From assembly GCA_025093555.1 (NCBI GenBank), contig JAIWNF010000047.1, positions 124,001 to 188,000 on the forward strand: a stretch of 64,000 bases of DNA, given 5' to 3'. Position 1 is the first letter of the stretch; each line of letters opens with the position of its first letter. The notes beneath the pieces were generated by a model that saw only the letters and a program-made list of their open reading frames with translations, searched no databases and had not been told where the DNA came from. A program made the translations under genes and the position numbers. Origin of the DNA: Circinella umbellata. Its lineage: Eukaryota > Mucoromycota > Mucoromycetes > Mucorales > Lichtheimiaceae. Shown piece by piece: positions 49,174 to 60,944 of the stretch.

Positions 49174-50577
49174 ATGCGTCCTATATCGTTTGCTTTGGCT
49201 ATTGTGGCTGCCACAGTACTTGGCGTATCAGCAGAAGAGGATCAACATGTTAAGCCCGTTCGTTTACCCATACGCCGCATTGCCCGTCGCAATTTGCCTA
49301 ACGACGATGCGCGCTACCATCGCAACCGCTTCCAACCTGTTCATTATGATACTCTTCTTGAAAACGCAGACGGAACAACCACATCATCATCGTTCCCTGA
49401 CACCGACAGCGATCAAAAAGAGCAAGACGCATCAGGTCACATCGTTCATCTGTTGAATGATCTTGAATTGTACGAACTTGCAATCAACGTTGAAATCGGT
49501 ACTCCAGCACAGGAATTTTTACTTTTATTCGATACCGGTAGCGCCGATACATGGATTCCTTCCAACAAATGTTTAAAAGCAGATGGATGTTTGTCCGGTA
49601 GTCAATTTGATTCCAGCAAATCATCTTCATTCCATGAAACCAAATATCCTTTGAACATCACCTATGGTACTGGTAATGCAGAGGGTAACTATTTCGTCGA
49701 TACTTTAAAAGTTGGTGAATTGGAATTGGATAAGCAAGTTTTGGCCATGGTAGACACAAACGAAGGTCCCATTGCTCAACAACCTACGGCTGAAGAAGGT
49801 GGAGATCAATACATCTTAGATGGTATTTTTGGTGCAGGCTATCCCGGTGGCACCATTATGTATCAACGATTCAATCAATCCTATTATCCGTTTCCACAAG
49901 CTCTTTATTTAGCCAACAAGATTCCTGAACCTTTGTTCTCGGTATTTATTGGTGAATCTGAACAAAGTGAATGGTGCGGCGAAATCATGTTTGGTGATGT
50001 TAACAAGGAAAAAATGAACGGTGACTTAATTTATACTGACGTTGTCACTTATAAACACAGAGCAACTGGATTATCCGTTCATGAACGATGGAATGTATTC
50101 CTTCAAGGATTCCAATTGAGAAACATCAATTTCAAATTCTCTAAAGCCGGTACTCCATTTACTATCGATACAGGTTCTAATTTCATGTATTTACCTAAAC
50201 ATTTGGCTACTCAATTGGCTAAAACAATTGCTCCTGACGTTCAACTGGTTGATAATCAATTTATTGTGGACTGTAAATACATGGAGGATAATGAGGAAAT
50301 CAAGATGGTGTTCCCTGAATCAGGTGCTCAAGGCACTTCTGTCTATATTGCCTTACCTATTTCACGCCTGGTTGCAAGACGTGAAGAAGATGGCCAATGT
50401 ATGCTGTTCTTTGTTCCTTCTGAACATTATATTTTGGGCAACATGTTGTTGCGTAATTATGTTACTGTTTTCGATTTTGGTCAACATCGTATCGGATTTG
50501 CACCAGCTATCGAAGCAGACAAGGACACAACTACGTCAAGCAAGAGTGATGAGGACTCAAAGGATGAACAACAATAA
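49174..50577 (+). CDS. Secreted pepsin-like aspartic protease (A1 family)
   Basis: A single exon encodes 467 residues. Residues 1-20 are a signal peptide, followed by a basic propeptide (RLPIRRIARRN) to about residue 90. The mature part opens with YELAINVEIGTPAQEFLLLF. Catalytic Asp120 is in DTGSADTW, and Asp332 in IDTGSNFMYLP; the flap is around ITYGTGNAEG. YILGNMLLRNYVTVFDFGQHRIGFAP is the typical C-terminal A1 segment. The tail is Ser/Asp/Glu-rich without a GPI signal, so free secretion or vacuolar targeting is expected. Mucoralean genomes carry many such proteases. It cuts proteins at acid pH; the natural substrate is unknown. Confidence 0.95.
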   Translation: MRPISFALAIVAATVLGVSAEEDQHVKPVRLPIRRIARRNLPNDDARYHRNRFQPVHYDTLLENADGTTTSSSFPDTDSDQKEQDASGHIVHLLNDLELYELAINVEIGTPAQEFLLLFDTGSADTWIPSNKCLKADGCLSGSQFDSSKSSSFHETKYPLNITYGTGNAEGNYFVDTLKVGELELDKQVLAMVDTNEGPIAQQPTAEEGGDQYILDGIFGAGYPGGTIMYQRFNQSYYPFPQALYLANKIPEPLFSVFIGESEQSEWCGEIMFGDVNKEKMNGDLIYTDVVTYKHRATGLSVHERWNVFLQGFQLRNINFKFSKAGTPFTIDTGSNFMYLPKHLATQLAKTIAPDVQLVDNQFIVDCKYMEDNEEIKMVFPESGAQGTSVYIALPISRLVARREEDGQCMLFFVPSEHYILGNMLLRNYVTVFDFGQHRIGFAPAIEADKDTTTSSKSDEDSKDEQQ

Positions 50578-51877
50578 TTATTATTAAGTCGTTGATAACT
50601 TGTTTTTTTCCTTGTTATTTGTATTTTTTATTTTACTTATTAGAAAATAGTGGTAAAACTATTTTTGTGTTGTATACCCTCTTGTTACTATTAGCTTTCC
50701 GAACTTAAACCTTTGATTAAATGTATTTCTCCTTTTTGTTCTTTTTACTTGTTCTAACATATATATTTTTCATACTCCTTTTTTGTATAGACTATTACTC
50801 TGCCACCAATAGTATATTGAAAAGAAACAAATAAATCAAAGCAAAGCAAAAGAAAGAAGGGAAACAGTGAGGAATACGGTTTTAATTATTGAATAATGTG
50901 GAGAAAAAGTGAAACTATATGCAATACTTACTGATATCTCAGCTTTACGCAAAAACGCGTCATGCATACAATGAAGCTCATCATGTTATATTAGTTGCTA
51001 GTGATATGAAAATTACAATGCCAAGTAGTAGTCGCGTGATTTGTTGTTATCTTATGAGAAAAGATTAGATTTTTACATTTTGAAAATTATAATGATATAG
51101 GCTTACTAAATTACAACCTACAACAATGAGCAACTAGAAAAACGATTTGAGCAATATTCCAAAAAATACAAAAACACTTTTTATTATTACAAGTATGCAT
51201 CCAAATTGCTTATAAAATGCCCTAGAGAATGCAGTTCGTGATTTTGAAGATATAATTCATATAATAATGATAAAATTGCTATTTTTTACGCGTGATATGT
51301 AACGATGAAATATGGCATACTTCATATTTTTGAGTCATCTACATGACATTTTAATGATGGCTATACGTGGTATTTCCTGGCTGGACCGTCTTTATAGTGC
51401 AATTTGGATGATACCGACTTACAGTTTACCAACAAAAAAACCACAACTTAGTAAACACTCTTCAATTAGCAATGATTTGTTCTATTGTGTAACGCAACCA
51501 CTATCAATTCATTCTAGCGCTACTACTCATACTAGAAAAATGATTCTTATAGTACTACGTATTCTGAAACAATTTCTCTTTTCTTGCCTTCCTCATCTAT
51601 AGAGCTATTGTTATTTTCTACGTGCGCATAACATCATAATTGTTAGCATCCGACTTGGTTTTCATTGTTCTTGAAAAATATTGGATCCCAGGGTTATTGC
51701 TTGCATAATGTTACGACAAATGCTTTAAGATTTAATTTTTCTTTCAAGCTACTGCAGTCAAATTATTTTTATTGGAATGGACCGAGACCGTCAAATTCGT
51801 ACATATATATATATTACCCTTCTTGTTTCATTCCCTATAGCAAAACTTATGTTTTTTTATCTATCCAAAAATAAGTA
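50578..51877. other. Gene-free stretch
   Basis: AT-rich 3' flank of the protease gene, then sequence with no recognisable gene. A 96-codon plus frame at 51312-51602 has mixed composition but no family-like motif and no splice support. Confidence 0.5.
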
Positions 51878-52963
51878 CAGAAGAACCCCGTTAATTCCAA
51901 ACTTACATCTCCCATTTTCGGTGTGAAAATAAAGGGAATATGAAAGTCATCAGGACTATATATAATTAATTACTTCTAAGGGCAGGTTAATGGTATTAAG
52001 AGATATTGAATATATACATAATGCACATATAATGCTGTTTATTTCTCTTATGTATAAGGCTAAATTTAAAATAGTTAAACATGTACATTACAACATTACT
52101 GTAAGATACATTTTTATGATTTCTTGCACAGAAGCATCATATACGTATTAGATTTTTTATATGAACTATGCTTAATATTACACAGGAAAACATATACAGT
52201 ATGTACACCACAACATTCCTGCTAAGTATATGACTACTGTATATTACATATGTTGTACTTTCTATTGTAAAAGATATACATTACTAATTAGTTAGCCGAA
52301 ACTTTGTTGGTATTTATGTTTCCTTTTCGTTTATGTACTACGTACTGTGAAACTTTTATTGTCATGTAACGTGCTCATATAATAATGTAAGTACGTAGTT
52401 TTCATACTCTCACAGAAAAGTCAAGTATTATTCAGGAAAAGCAGTATGTATATATACACACTTTTATTACGTATTCTTCACCAATGTGGTGTTACATACG
52501 TATAATTATCTTTTTGTATTATTTACTAGTCATATAATAGTGATTTAGAAAGAAATTTTAAGATATTAAATAGTTAATAAAAGTCAATTCAGGAAACATA
52601 TGCAAATCAATATGTATTGGCTCCAATACATATAAAGATCTTTAAGAACTCAAATTGCTGAAATGTGTTAAACTTTAAAATAAGTTGTTTGACCGACATA
52701 TATATTTGTTAGACTAGAAAACCCTTAACTGAATACCATTATTCTTAAAGATTACTAACATGATACAATAAAATTAATGTATAATATAGTTTTATAAGTG
52801 AGCATATTACTCTCGTTAAGGTTTCAAGCTCCCTGCTTGCATTGAAAGTGAAATAAATGAGAATGTGAAAATTTAATTATGTCAATTTTTCCATTCCCTG
52901 AATCTCTGTGAAAATAATGAGGATGTGAAAGCTAACGAATATGAAATTAACGGGGTTCCTCTG
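51878..52963. mobile_element. Non-autonomous pogo/Tigger-like element
   Basis: Terminal inverted repeats: the left end starts CAGAAGAACCCCGTTAATT and the right end is the reverse complement of CAGAGGAACCCCGTTAATT (17 of 19 identical). TA flanks both ends (51876-51877 and 52964-52965), the target-site duplication of Tc1/mariner/pogo elements. The 1,086-bp interior has no ORF but holds repeated blocks (ATGTACATTACAACATTACT and ATGTACACCACAACATTCCT), so it would depend on a transposase elsewhere. Confidence 0.8.
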
Positions 52964-54106
52964 TAAATAAAAGGTTCTAGATAGAACATCGGAAGACTAT
53001 TTTCATCTCATCATAATATGCAAGAACAGTTATCTACAAAATATTATTTTATCTAGAAAGAAGTATTAATGTTGTACCGAACTTATCCGTGAATTCTTGA
53101 TGCAATTAAAAGAATTATGCAATCCAACATATTATATGTTGCATGGAAAACTTCTACGTTAGCCGCAAATAGTATTTTCGTCTTTTATGTACATTTGTAT
53201 CAAAGTGGCTGTAGTTCTTAATAATTTGACATATACAACAAGTGACTTACCACTCATAATAAGCTAATGAGAATTATCATATGTTTGTATAGTGAAGTAA
53301 AAAGAAAATCACAGGGTGTGGGAAAACATTTACTGGTGTTATTACAAAACCATTTCACCACGAATCTATCATATCGTCTGCATAATTAGAATAACATAAT
53401 TCAATTGTTTTTTTTTGTTTTTTTTCGTTTTGTGCCATTCAAGAATAACAGTATAGTTAGTTAAAGTCATAATACTCGCGTAACCTTTCGATTTTATCAG
53501 AATTATTGATCAGACTTTCTAGAGAAATTAGCATACGCATCGGAAATTATAGTATACATTTGCATGAATGACAGATAAGAAACAAGCTTATCACCACCGA
53601 TAGATCATCATCTTCATCAATCATCTATAAGTAGCTACGGATATGCATCCTAAGTAAAAAAAAATAGAAAGGAGAGCTTATAAAGAAGAAATTAATAGCG
53701 TCTTCCCCCAACCCCTTACCATATCATTTGCTAACTTTTGTAGTATATGCATTATTGTATGTAGAGCTAAGAGGAATGAGGAATGAGGAATACTGTTTAG
53801 TGATTCCGTAATAATGGCCGACCAAGATAAATCAAATGATGATATGCTATACAATAACATCCTTATCGTGTGATCCTATACATTTTATTCCGTTCGCTAC
53901 AGCATATATAGACCTAAATCAGTAAAAGCTTTTTTTCATTAATCAACATATAGTTATTATACATAAACAAAAAAACATCTACAAACAATTGGATTTTTTT
54001 TGTAACCAGTTTCTTTTTATTTTTTTCTCTTTCATTTCCCTTTTTCTCTTTTGTTTACAGCAACAATAGCAAAAATATACATGTACAAATATAATCATAT
54101 ACCAAT
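52964..54106. other. Gene-free stretch and upstream region of the OPT gene
   Basis: No gene seen. AGGAATG occurs twice in a row (53770-53786). T/C-rich sequence at 53990-54060 ends in a CAG just before the OPT start and may be leader or a 5' intron end. Confidence 0.45.
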
Positions 54107-57000
54107 ATGAATGACGAAAAGAAAAATCATAAAGGTGATCCTCTAGCAACACCTGAAATCTATTATGACGAAGATTCGACGGTTCCATGGGATTCACCTC
54201 CACAAAAGTTAAAAGATGAAAGAACTTCCGCAATAATTGATGACGATGGCGATGAAAATGATAATTCTGATATCAAGGTTGTTAATGAACTTGCTACAAT
54301 GGAAGATGATACCACCTTACCATGTCTTACATTGCGTGCAGTACTCGTTGGTTCTGTAAGTTATTAATTAATTTCTTCCAAACAAAATACAGATTTTCAC
54401 AAACAATTTAAAAGACCATATGATAAAAATATTAACACACCCGTATTCTTAAAAAAACCGGATTATATTATATTGGTATGATTATAAAAAAAAAATTGAT
54501 TTATGTAAATATTACGAAAAAAAAATCACAAGATATTAGCATGTCTTAGTGCATCTGTTTATCAACTGATGTTGTTCAAACCGGTTGGATTACCATTATC
54601 AAACACATTTATGCTTATGGTTGCTTATGTTGTATGTCATACCTGGGCCCGTTATCTCCCTAAAATCTACTGGCTCAATCCTGGACCATTTAATGTCAAA
54701 GAACATACTTGTATCTACGTCATGGTCTCTGCAGCCAATACATCTGCCTATGCAACCTTCATTTTATCAGCACAGCAACTCTATTATACCAACCCACCGG
54801 GTCCCGCTGGGTCGATCTTTTTACTCTTTGCAACACAAATTGTTGGTTATGGAATTGCTGGTCAACTGCGAAAATTCTTGGTTTATCCTCCTGATATGAT
54901 CTGGCCCACCTCGTTACCGACAGTTTCCTTGCTCCGCACGCTCAATTCGAGTAAAGCAGAAGCAAAATGGCGTACCCGTTTTTTTTTCATCGTGTTCACT
55001 GGAATGTTTGTATATGAGTTTATTCCTCAATATTTATTCCCACTCTTGGGCGGGTTTTCTGTATTTTGCCTGGCCGATACTTCCTCAGTCTGGTTTCAAA
55101 GACTCTTTGGCGGCTTGGCAGTCAATGAAGGGCTCGGAATCCTGCAACTTAGTTTCGACTGGAATTATCTATCGGCCATGAATCCCTTGGTTTTGCCACT
55201 TTGGGTTCAACTCAATGTATTCAGTGGTATTTTGTTGATGTGGTTTTTGTATCCTCTCATCTACCATTTCGACGTATGGGATGCACAAAAATACCCCTTC
55301 CTATCCAATTCGATTTATTTGTTTAACGAAACTTCTCAAGAAACCACCGTTTATCCACAGCATTTGGTCCTGAATGATGACAACTCGTTGAATCAAACCA
55401 TGCTGGAGCAAGTTGGTTCGCCAAGTTTTCCTGCAACTTCAGCTATCAACTATGTGTTTATTAATTTTGCAGTAACAGCATCAATTGCTCATGTTGCTTT
55501 GTATTATGGAAAACAATTATGGAATAATATGCGAAGCACGAAAGAGCACTTCAAAGAAGGCAAGATGGATATCCATAATCGATTAATGGCAGCCTATAAA
55601 GAGGTACATAGTTTATTCATCGTCTAAATACTATATCAAAGAATATTTTATTTTCATTTTTCTTTATAAAAATCATAAGCTTCTGTACTTTATTCATAAA
55701 CTTACATGTTATTATCATTATTATATATTACTCTTTTAGGTACCTGGATGGTGGTATTATACGATCTTTGTCATTGGTATTGGCTTAAATATTGGTATTG
55801 CGTATGTAAATCATAGCCAACTACCTTGGTGGGCTGTTATTTTAGCAATTGCCATATCAGCTGTGCTATCACTACCATTGAATTTGATTACGGCTGTCAC
55901 AGGTCAAGGATTCGGATTAAATGTATTTGCCGAAATGATTTGCGGTTTTATCTTGCCTGGGTTGCCTGGTAAGGAAAGAAAGGGGAAAAGAATATTTCAT
56001 GCAGGATCACACTTTTCTTTTATACTCACTTTATATTTTTGATGGCGATGATGATATCAAAATAATTATATTATTACTCAAAACAAACAAACAAAAAAAC
56101 CAGTGGCCAATATGTATTTCAAGACTCTTGGATTCAATACACTGAGCCAAGCTGGACTTATGGCTAACGATTTGAAAATTGGACATTATCTTAAAGTACC
56201 TCCTCGCGCTGTCTTTTTCAATCAGATCGTCGGTACCATACTCGGTTCACTATTCAATTATATAGTCAATGATGTAAATTGCTTAGACCCTTTGCTAAAA
56301 ATTGATGGAGAAAACCTTCATGTGGTTTAATTAACTCTTCTTTTCTTTTTACTGTAACAATAATATAGAGGGTGGTTACCAACGAACGAGAAATTTTACT
56401 TAACCCTGTTGGCAATAATGTATGGAATGGAGCAACACCACAGACCATTAATTCGGCTGCTATAACCTGGGGTGCCATTGGACCTACGGCTATGTTTGGA
56501 CCAGGCACTCGATATTATATTGTCTTGTGGGCTTTCATTATTGGGTTCTTTTTACCACTTCCTTTTTGGTTCTTGCACAAGCGTTTTCCTAATAAAGGAT
56601 TTGACCGTATCAATATCCCCATGATCTTGGTGGGCTTATGTACATTGCCTGGGGCCGCAACATCTTATATCACCGTTGCATTTTGTCTTGTTGTATTCTC
56701 ACAATGGTATCTTCGTAGATATCGTAGGAATTGGTTTATCAAATATAACTATTTGGTATCCACTGGATTGGATTCTGCTACTTCGTTGATGGTCTTTTTT
56801 GTAGCTTTTGCATTACATGGTGCAGCGGATGGTATCGATCATCCGTTTCCAATATGGTGGGGCAATCGCCAAGGTAAAGTGTTATTACATTTTGTTGACT
56901 AGTGTTAAAAAAAAATTTTTGGACTCACTTCCATGTATACTTCTCTATTCATTTAGATGCAAAATATCTCGATTATTGTTGTCTCGATTGCAAACCTTAG
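54107..57000 (+). CDS. Oligopeptide transporter (OPT family)
   Basis: A six-exon model gives 755 residues: 54107-54355, 54533-55603, 55740-55968, 56104-56273, 56369-56873, 56957-57000. An acidic cytosolic N-terminus (ATPEIYYDEDSTVPWDSPP) precedes 12-14 membrane segments. Family words: NPGPFNVKEHTCIYVMVSAA (the highly conserved NPGPF-KEH motif), WPTSLPTVSLL, RTRFFFIVF, QYLFPLL, ITAVTGQGFGLNVFAEM, LPGLPVANMYFKTLGF, LKIGHYLKVPPR, VWNGATPQTINSAAITWGAIGP. The C-terminus is the short Cys-containing DYCCLDCKP. It imports tetra/pentapeptides, glutathione or siderophores with protons across the plasma membrane. The exon 4 donor (GTAAATTG) is weak but gives YIVND joined to RVVTNE as in homologues. Confidence 0.94.
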
Positions 57001-57664
57001 CTGTATAATTAATTACTTTTCCATCTTTTTTACTTTTTTAAATATGTTCTCTTATATTCCATTACTTTTATAAAAGCAGTTCATTCATCAACAAAAATGT
57101 TGTACACAATCGCAAAAAAAAAAAAAAATTGAATTACGTAAAAATATTATTAAAAAAATTTATTTTATTGAACAGTCATAATAATAGTAATACTAATTAA
57201 AGTGCTAAAAAAAACCTGTATATATTTGAAAAAAAAAGTATAAGTATAAAATGCTTATAATGAATAACAAAATAATCCAAAACCAAACAATCAACACGTA
57301 AGAGAAGAAAGTTGAACGCTCACGTTGTAAATAGGCAATAACGTTTTTTCCCCATTATTTGGTCAGATCAGGTCTGTGTTAAGTTTTCATCATAGCTAAT
57401 CCTCTCCCTCCCCGTACTCCAGTGCGATACGTTTGGTTTGGATTATATAAATATTATTAAAAAAAAAAATTAAAATTGATAACTTGCCTTTTTGTTTGAA
57501 AACTAAAGAAAAAAAGAAAACAAACAAGAGTTTGAGATGGGCTTTTATAGTTGACTGAAGGGCAGAAAATTTTTTAAGCTGTCACTCTTTTTTTAAGACA
57601 GCGCAATTAGCAGTATCTCGGTTACGCAACAACCAACTGCTAAAAAAAAATTATCTGTGACATA

Positions 57665-57693
57665 TTCAACCGGGTAAATGTCTCCCGGTTGAA
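57665..57693. repeat. Perfect 10-bp inverted repeat, 9-nt loop
   Basis: TTCAACCGGG and CCCGGTTGAA flank the loop TAAATGTCT. GC-rich arms stand out in AT-rich DNA. It could be a dyad site for a dimeric zinc-cluster factor (CGG half-sites) or an RNA hairpin; neither is shown. Confidence 0.85.
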
Positions 57694-59500
57694 GATAAGT
57701 CTGCCACAAAATTTCAGCGATCCTTAAGCCGGCAATTGTTGCCCATGCCAACATTGTGCAACGATGTTATCAAGTTTAGCTTTATAATCGTTTAGATATA
57801 ATTACTATTGTAGATCGGCGTGCAATTATGAGTATTGGTCCGGAAAGAATGGTGGTAGAAAATCTTTGGTAGAAAAAAAAATATTCTTTGAGTACATAAT
57901 CATAAATCTGCACGCTAACACCCCACGTTACACTTTTTTGCTATAAAACCTTAATATTGATGAATCTAGGGAGAACAAAGTTCATATGATCATGTAGATC
58001 TTATATCAAGGCGGACTTTTTATTGAAGAAGCAGCTATCAATTTCTTTGTTTTGTAATATTAATATTACACTAAAAATCCTCTTAAGGTTCCCGGATCAT
58101 CTTTACAATTCGAATTTCATGGTTATCTTTCTTCTTTGATGCTTTTCTTGAAATTTTTAATTAAAATCATCTTATATACTATATCGTGCTATGTTCCATT
58201 ATATAACAAAGAAATATTCAATAAGAAAATATATTTGCAGAAAAATATTAACTATTATATTATTATGACTAAATAATGCATATTTCATCATCGCATCATA
58301 TTTTTACAGTTCTATTCTCTATCCAGTTGCTCATTAACATTACGATGTACTATTTCTGTATGGAGCCCTTTGTTTGTTTGTTTGGTTTTCTTGGTTTAAT
58401 TGTTTTAATCATGAGAAATCACGACAACATGTGATATTGTTCTTTCTGCAGGTGTGGAATTAAAAAAGAAAGAAGAAACTTGTTTGTGAAAACTGGATTG
58501 CGCCATCGTCACAGCAGAATCTGCTTATAGACACAATTCTGTACTAGTTTAACATTATAAATTCTAGTATTATTAGTATATAATAATATCAGCAGGATTG
58601 AGGGGGCGATTTTAAGTGCATTATTCAATCACATTTTTTGAAGGTTTATGATCTAGGTCTTATTGATTACTAGTCTAACGTATATGTTGGTAGTATAAGT
58701 TTTATCGTCTTCAATAACAGGGGCCAGTTGAACTTTAGGGACTGATCAGTGAAATATACAGAAAATAATATATTTACCATTCCCTCTGGGTATCTAATAG
58801 CGACAAAACTTTAAGCAATAATATTCATACGACTATTTATCATTACAATAAAAAAAAGGAGCATAATACATACAATAATTGTTATATAATGATATTTCGT
58901 TACAGTGATTTTTTTTTGGCTGACGATCAAAAATGATCGCTAATTTTTAAACACTAACGACTTGTAAAAGCGTTTATACTGCTGAATCCGATTTACAAAA
59001 ACGTGTCGATCACTACTACATGCTTTTAACGTAGCTGCCAAGGTTTGTTTATATGTGTATATAAAGATAAACTACACGGACTGTATTATTATTATGACTG
59101 CTGACGCTTGGCAAGGCTAAACAAGAATTCTAGTGTCTTGCTATGTGTAAGGAGTATATTTATTGTAGTCACTTTTATAATGCAGATTTTTTATTTTAGC
59201 ACTTGACTAATTTTGAATTCTCTTTGTGAATTTTTTTCTTTGTGGATTTAGATCCAAAATATTATAGGAGATGATATTTCTAATCGAGGAGCAAGTTATA
59301 ATAACTGTCATATTTAGTAGCATACAAAACAAGATAATATTACTAGTTTTTCGATTGCTTATGATACGTACGTACTATACCATATATATTCAACAAAGAA
59401 GTTATATGTATGAATTTAAAGGAGACGTAAAACTAAATTATATTACAAAATGGTAATAATAAAAATAAGACACTATAAAATCTGGAAGAAAAAGAAAATA

Positions 59501-59520
59501 TATATATATATATAAAGGCC
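59501..59520 (+). promoter_or_regulatory. Probable TATA box of the repeat-precursor gene
   Basis: A TA run ends in TATAAAGG at 59511, 84 bp before the ATG at 59595. Such clear TATA boxes usually mark strongly regulated or highly expressed genes; that is inference. Confidence 0.5.
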
Positions 59521-59594
59521 CAACAAAATCATTTAGATTTGCTTACAATAACAACTACATACATAACAGTCCTTGAATTCTATAACATAAAGTC

Positions 59595-60944
59595 ATGAAA
59601 CTTCTTACTTTGACCGCTGCAGCATCCTTTGTATTGGCCTTTGGTTCTCTTTCTGCCCAAGCTCTTCCTCTTGAAAATCCAGAAGGTGCTGTTATTCTAC
59701 AGGAAAATCAAACGATTGGTCAACAACCTGGTCAGCAAGTTGGAAGTCAACAAGTTACTGGTGAAAACCAAAAGAAGCCTGCTGAAGAACATAACAAAAG
59801 AACAATAATAGCTACTTATCCTACTCCCGACGGTCGACACAGAAATCAATTATCTGGTCAACAAGTTACTGGTGAAAACCAAAAGAAGCCTGCTGAAGAA
59901 CACAACAAAAGAACAATAGTAGGTACTAATCCTACTCCCGGTCAGCAAGGAAATCAAGTATCTGGTCAACAAGTTACTGGTGAAAACCAAAAGAAGCCTG
60001 CTGAAGAACATAACAAAAGAACAATAGTAAGTACTAATCCTACTCCCGGTCAGCAAGGAAATCAAGTATCTGGTCAACAAGTTACTGGTGAAAACCAAAA
60101 GAAGCCTGCTGAAGAACATAATAAAAGAACAATAGTAGGTACTAATCCTACTCCCGGTCAGCAAGGAAATCAAGTATCTGGTCAACAAGTTACTGGTGAA
60201 AACCAAAAGAAGCCTGCTGAAGAACATAATAAAAGAACAATAGTAGGTACTAATCCTACTCCCGGTCAGCAAGGAAATCAAGTATCTGGTCAACAAGTTA
60301 CTGGTGAAAACCAAAAGAAGCCTGCTGAAGAACATAATAAAAGAACAATAGTAGGTACTAATCCTACTCCCGGTCAGCAAGGAAATCAAGTATCTGGTCA
60401 ACAAGTTACTGGTGAAAACCAAAAGAAGTCTGCTGAAGAACATAACAAAAGAACAATAGTAGGTACTAATCCTACTCCTGGTCAGCAAGGAAATCAAGTA
60501 TCTGGTCAACAAGTTACTGGTGAAACCCAAAAAAAGTCTGCTGAAGAACATAACAAAAGAACAATAGTAGGTACTAATCCTACTCCTGGTCAGCAAGGAA
60601 ATCAAGTATCTGGTCAACAAGTTACTGGTGAAAACCAAAAGAAGCCTGCTGAAGAACATAACAAAAGAACAATAGTAGGTACTAATCCTACTCCTGGTCA
60701 GCAAGGAAATCAAGTATCTGGTCAACAAGTTACTGGTGAAACCCAAAAAAAGTCTGCTGAAGAACATAACAAAAGAACAATAGTAGGTACTAATCCTACT
60801 CCCGGTCAGCAAGAAAATCAAGTATCTGGTCAACAAGCTATTGGCGAAGAAAAAAATCAGGCAGCTAACCAGCCTGAAAAGCGTGCTTCGGATGAACACG
60901 AAAAGGACCCTAGCAAGCAAACAGTTAAGCAACGTGACGTTTAA
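59595..60944 (+). CDS. Secreted tandem-repeat protein, candidate Kex2-processed repeat peptide precursor
   Basis: A single exon encodes 449 residues. Residues 1-23 are a signal peptide (MKLLTLTAAASFVLAFGSLS). From about residue 50 there are ten tandem units, 36 residues each (the first 38), with core GQQVTGENQKKPAEEHNKRT and then IVGTNPTPGQQGNQVS. Each unit carries one Lys-Arg pair at HNKR, a Kex2-type cleavage site; an eleventh KR lies in the tail (EKRAS). Cleavage would free nearly identical peptides of about 34 residues. The KK sites are followed by Pro or Ser. No Cys, no membrane helix, very hydrophilic. Fungal KEP proteins share this plan (signal peptide, repeats, KR between repeats), but function and processing are unproven. 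A non-processed wall or matrix protein is the alternative. Confidence 0.8.
   Translation: MKLLTLTAAASFVLAFGSLSAQALPLENPEGAVILQENQTIGQQPGQQVGSQQVTGENQKKPAEEHNKRTIIATYPTPDGRHRNQLSGQQVTGENQKKPAEEHNKRTIVGTNPTPGQQGNQVSGQQVTGENQKKPAEEHNKRTIVSTNPTPGQQGNQVSGQQVTGENQKKPAEEHNKRTIVGTNPTPGQQGNQVSGQQVTGENQKKPAEEHNKRTIVGTNPTPGQQGNQVSGQQVTGENQKKPAEEHNKRTIVGTNPTPGQQGNQVSGQQVTGENQKKSAEEHNKRTIVGTNPTPGQQGNQVSGQQVTGETQKKSAEEHNKRTIVGTNPTPGQQGNQVSGQQVTGENQKKPAEEHNKRTIVGTNPTPGQQGNQVSGQQVTGETQKKSAEEHNKRTIVGTNPTPGQQENQVSGQQAIGEEKNQAANQPEKRASDEHEKDPSKQTVKQRDV
59742..60830 (+). repeat. Ten tandem 108-bp coding repeats
   Basis: Nucleotide identity between units 2-10 is very high, with only scattered single-base differences (AAC/ACC, CCT/TCT, CCC/CCT). 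This implies recent expansion or gene conversion. The first unit is 114 bp and most diverged. Because 108 is a multiple of three, the opposite strand is also open (59850-60932) but has no other sign of coding. Confidence 0.95.

Larger units (their letters stand above)
57001..59594. other. Gene-free stretch upstream of the repeat-peptide precursor
   Basis: AT-rich, no gene-like ORF. It carries a perfect 10-bp inverted repeat at 57665-57693 and, near its end, TA-rich DNA with a TATAAA. Confidence 0.6.

Noticed and set aside
59742..60830. CRISPR-like regular repeat array
   Set aside because: Units are contiguous 108-bp coding repeats without variable spacers, in a eukaryotic genome.
59850..60932. 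360-codon open frame on the minus strand
   Set aside because: It is the antisense of the 108-bp repeats; a repeat length divisible by three keeps it open. No signal, splice or composition support.
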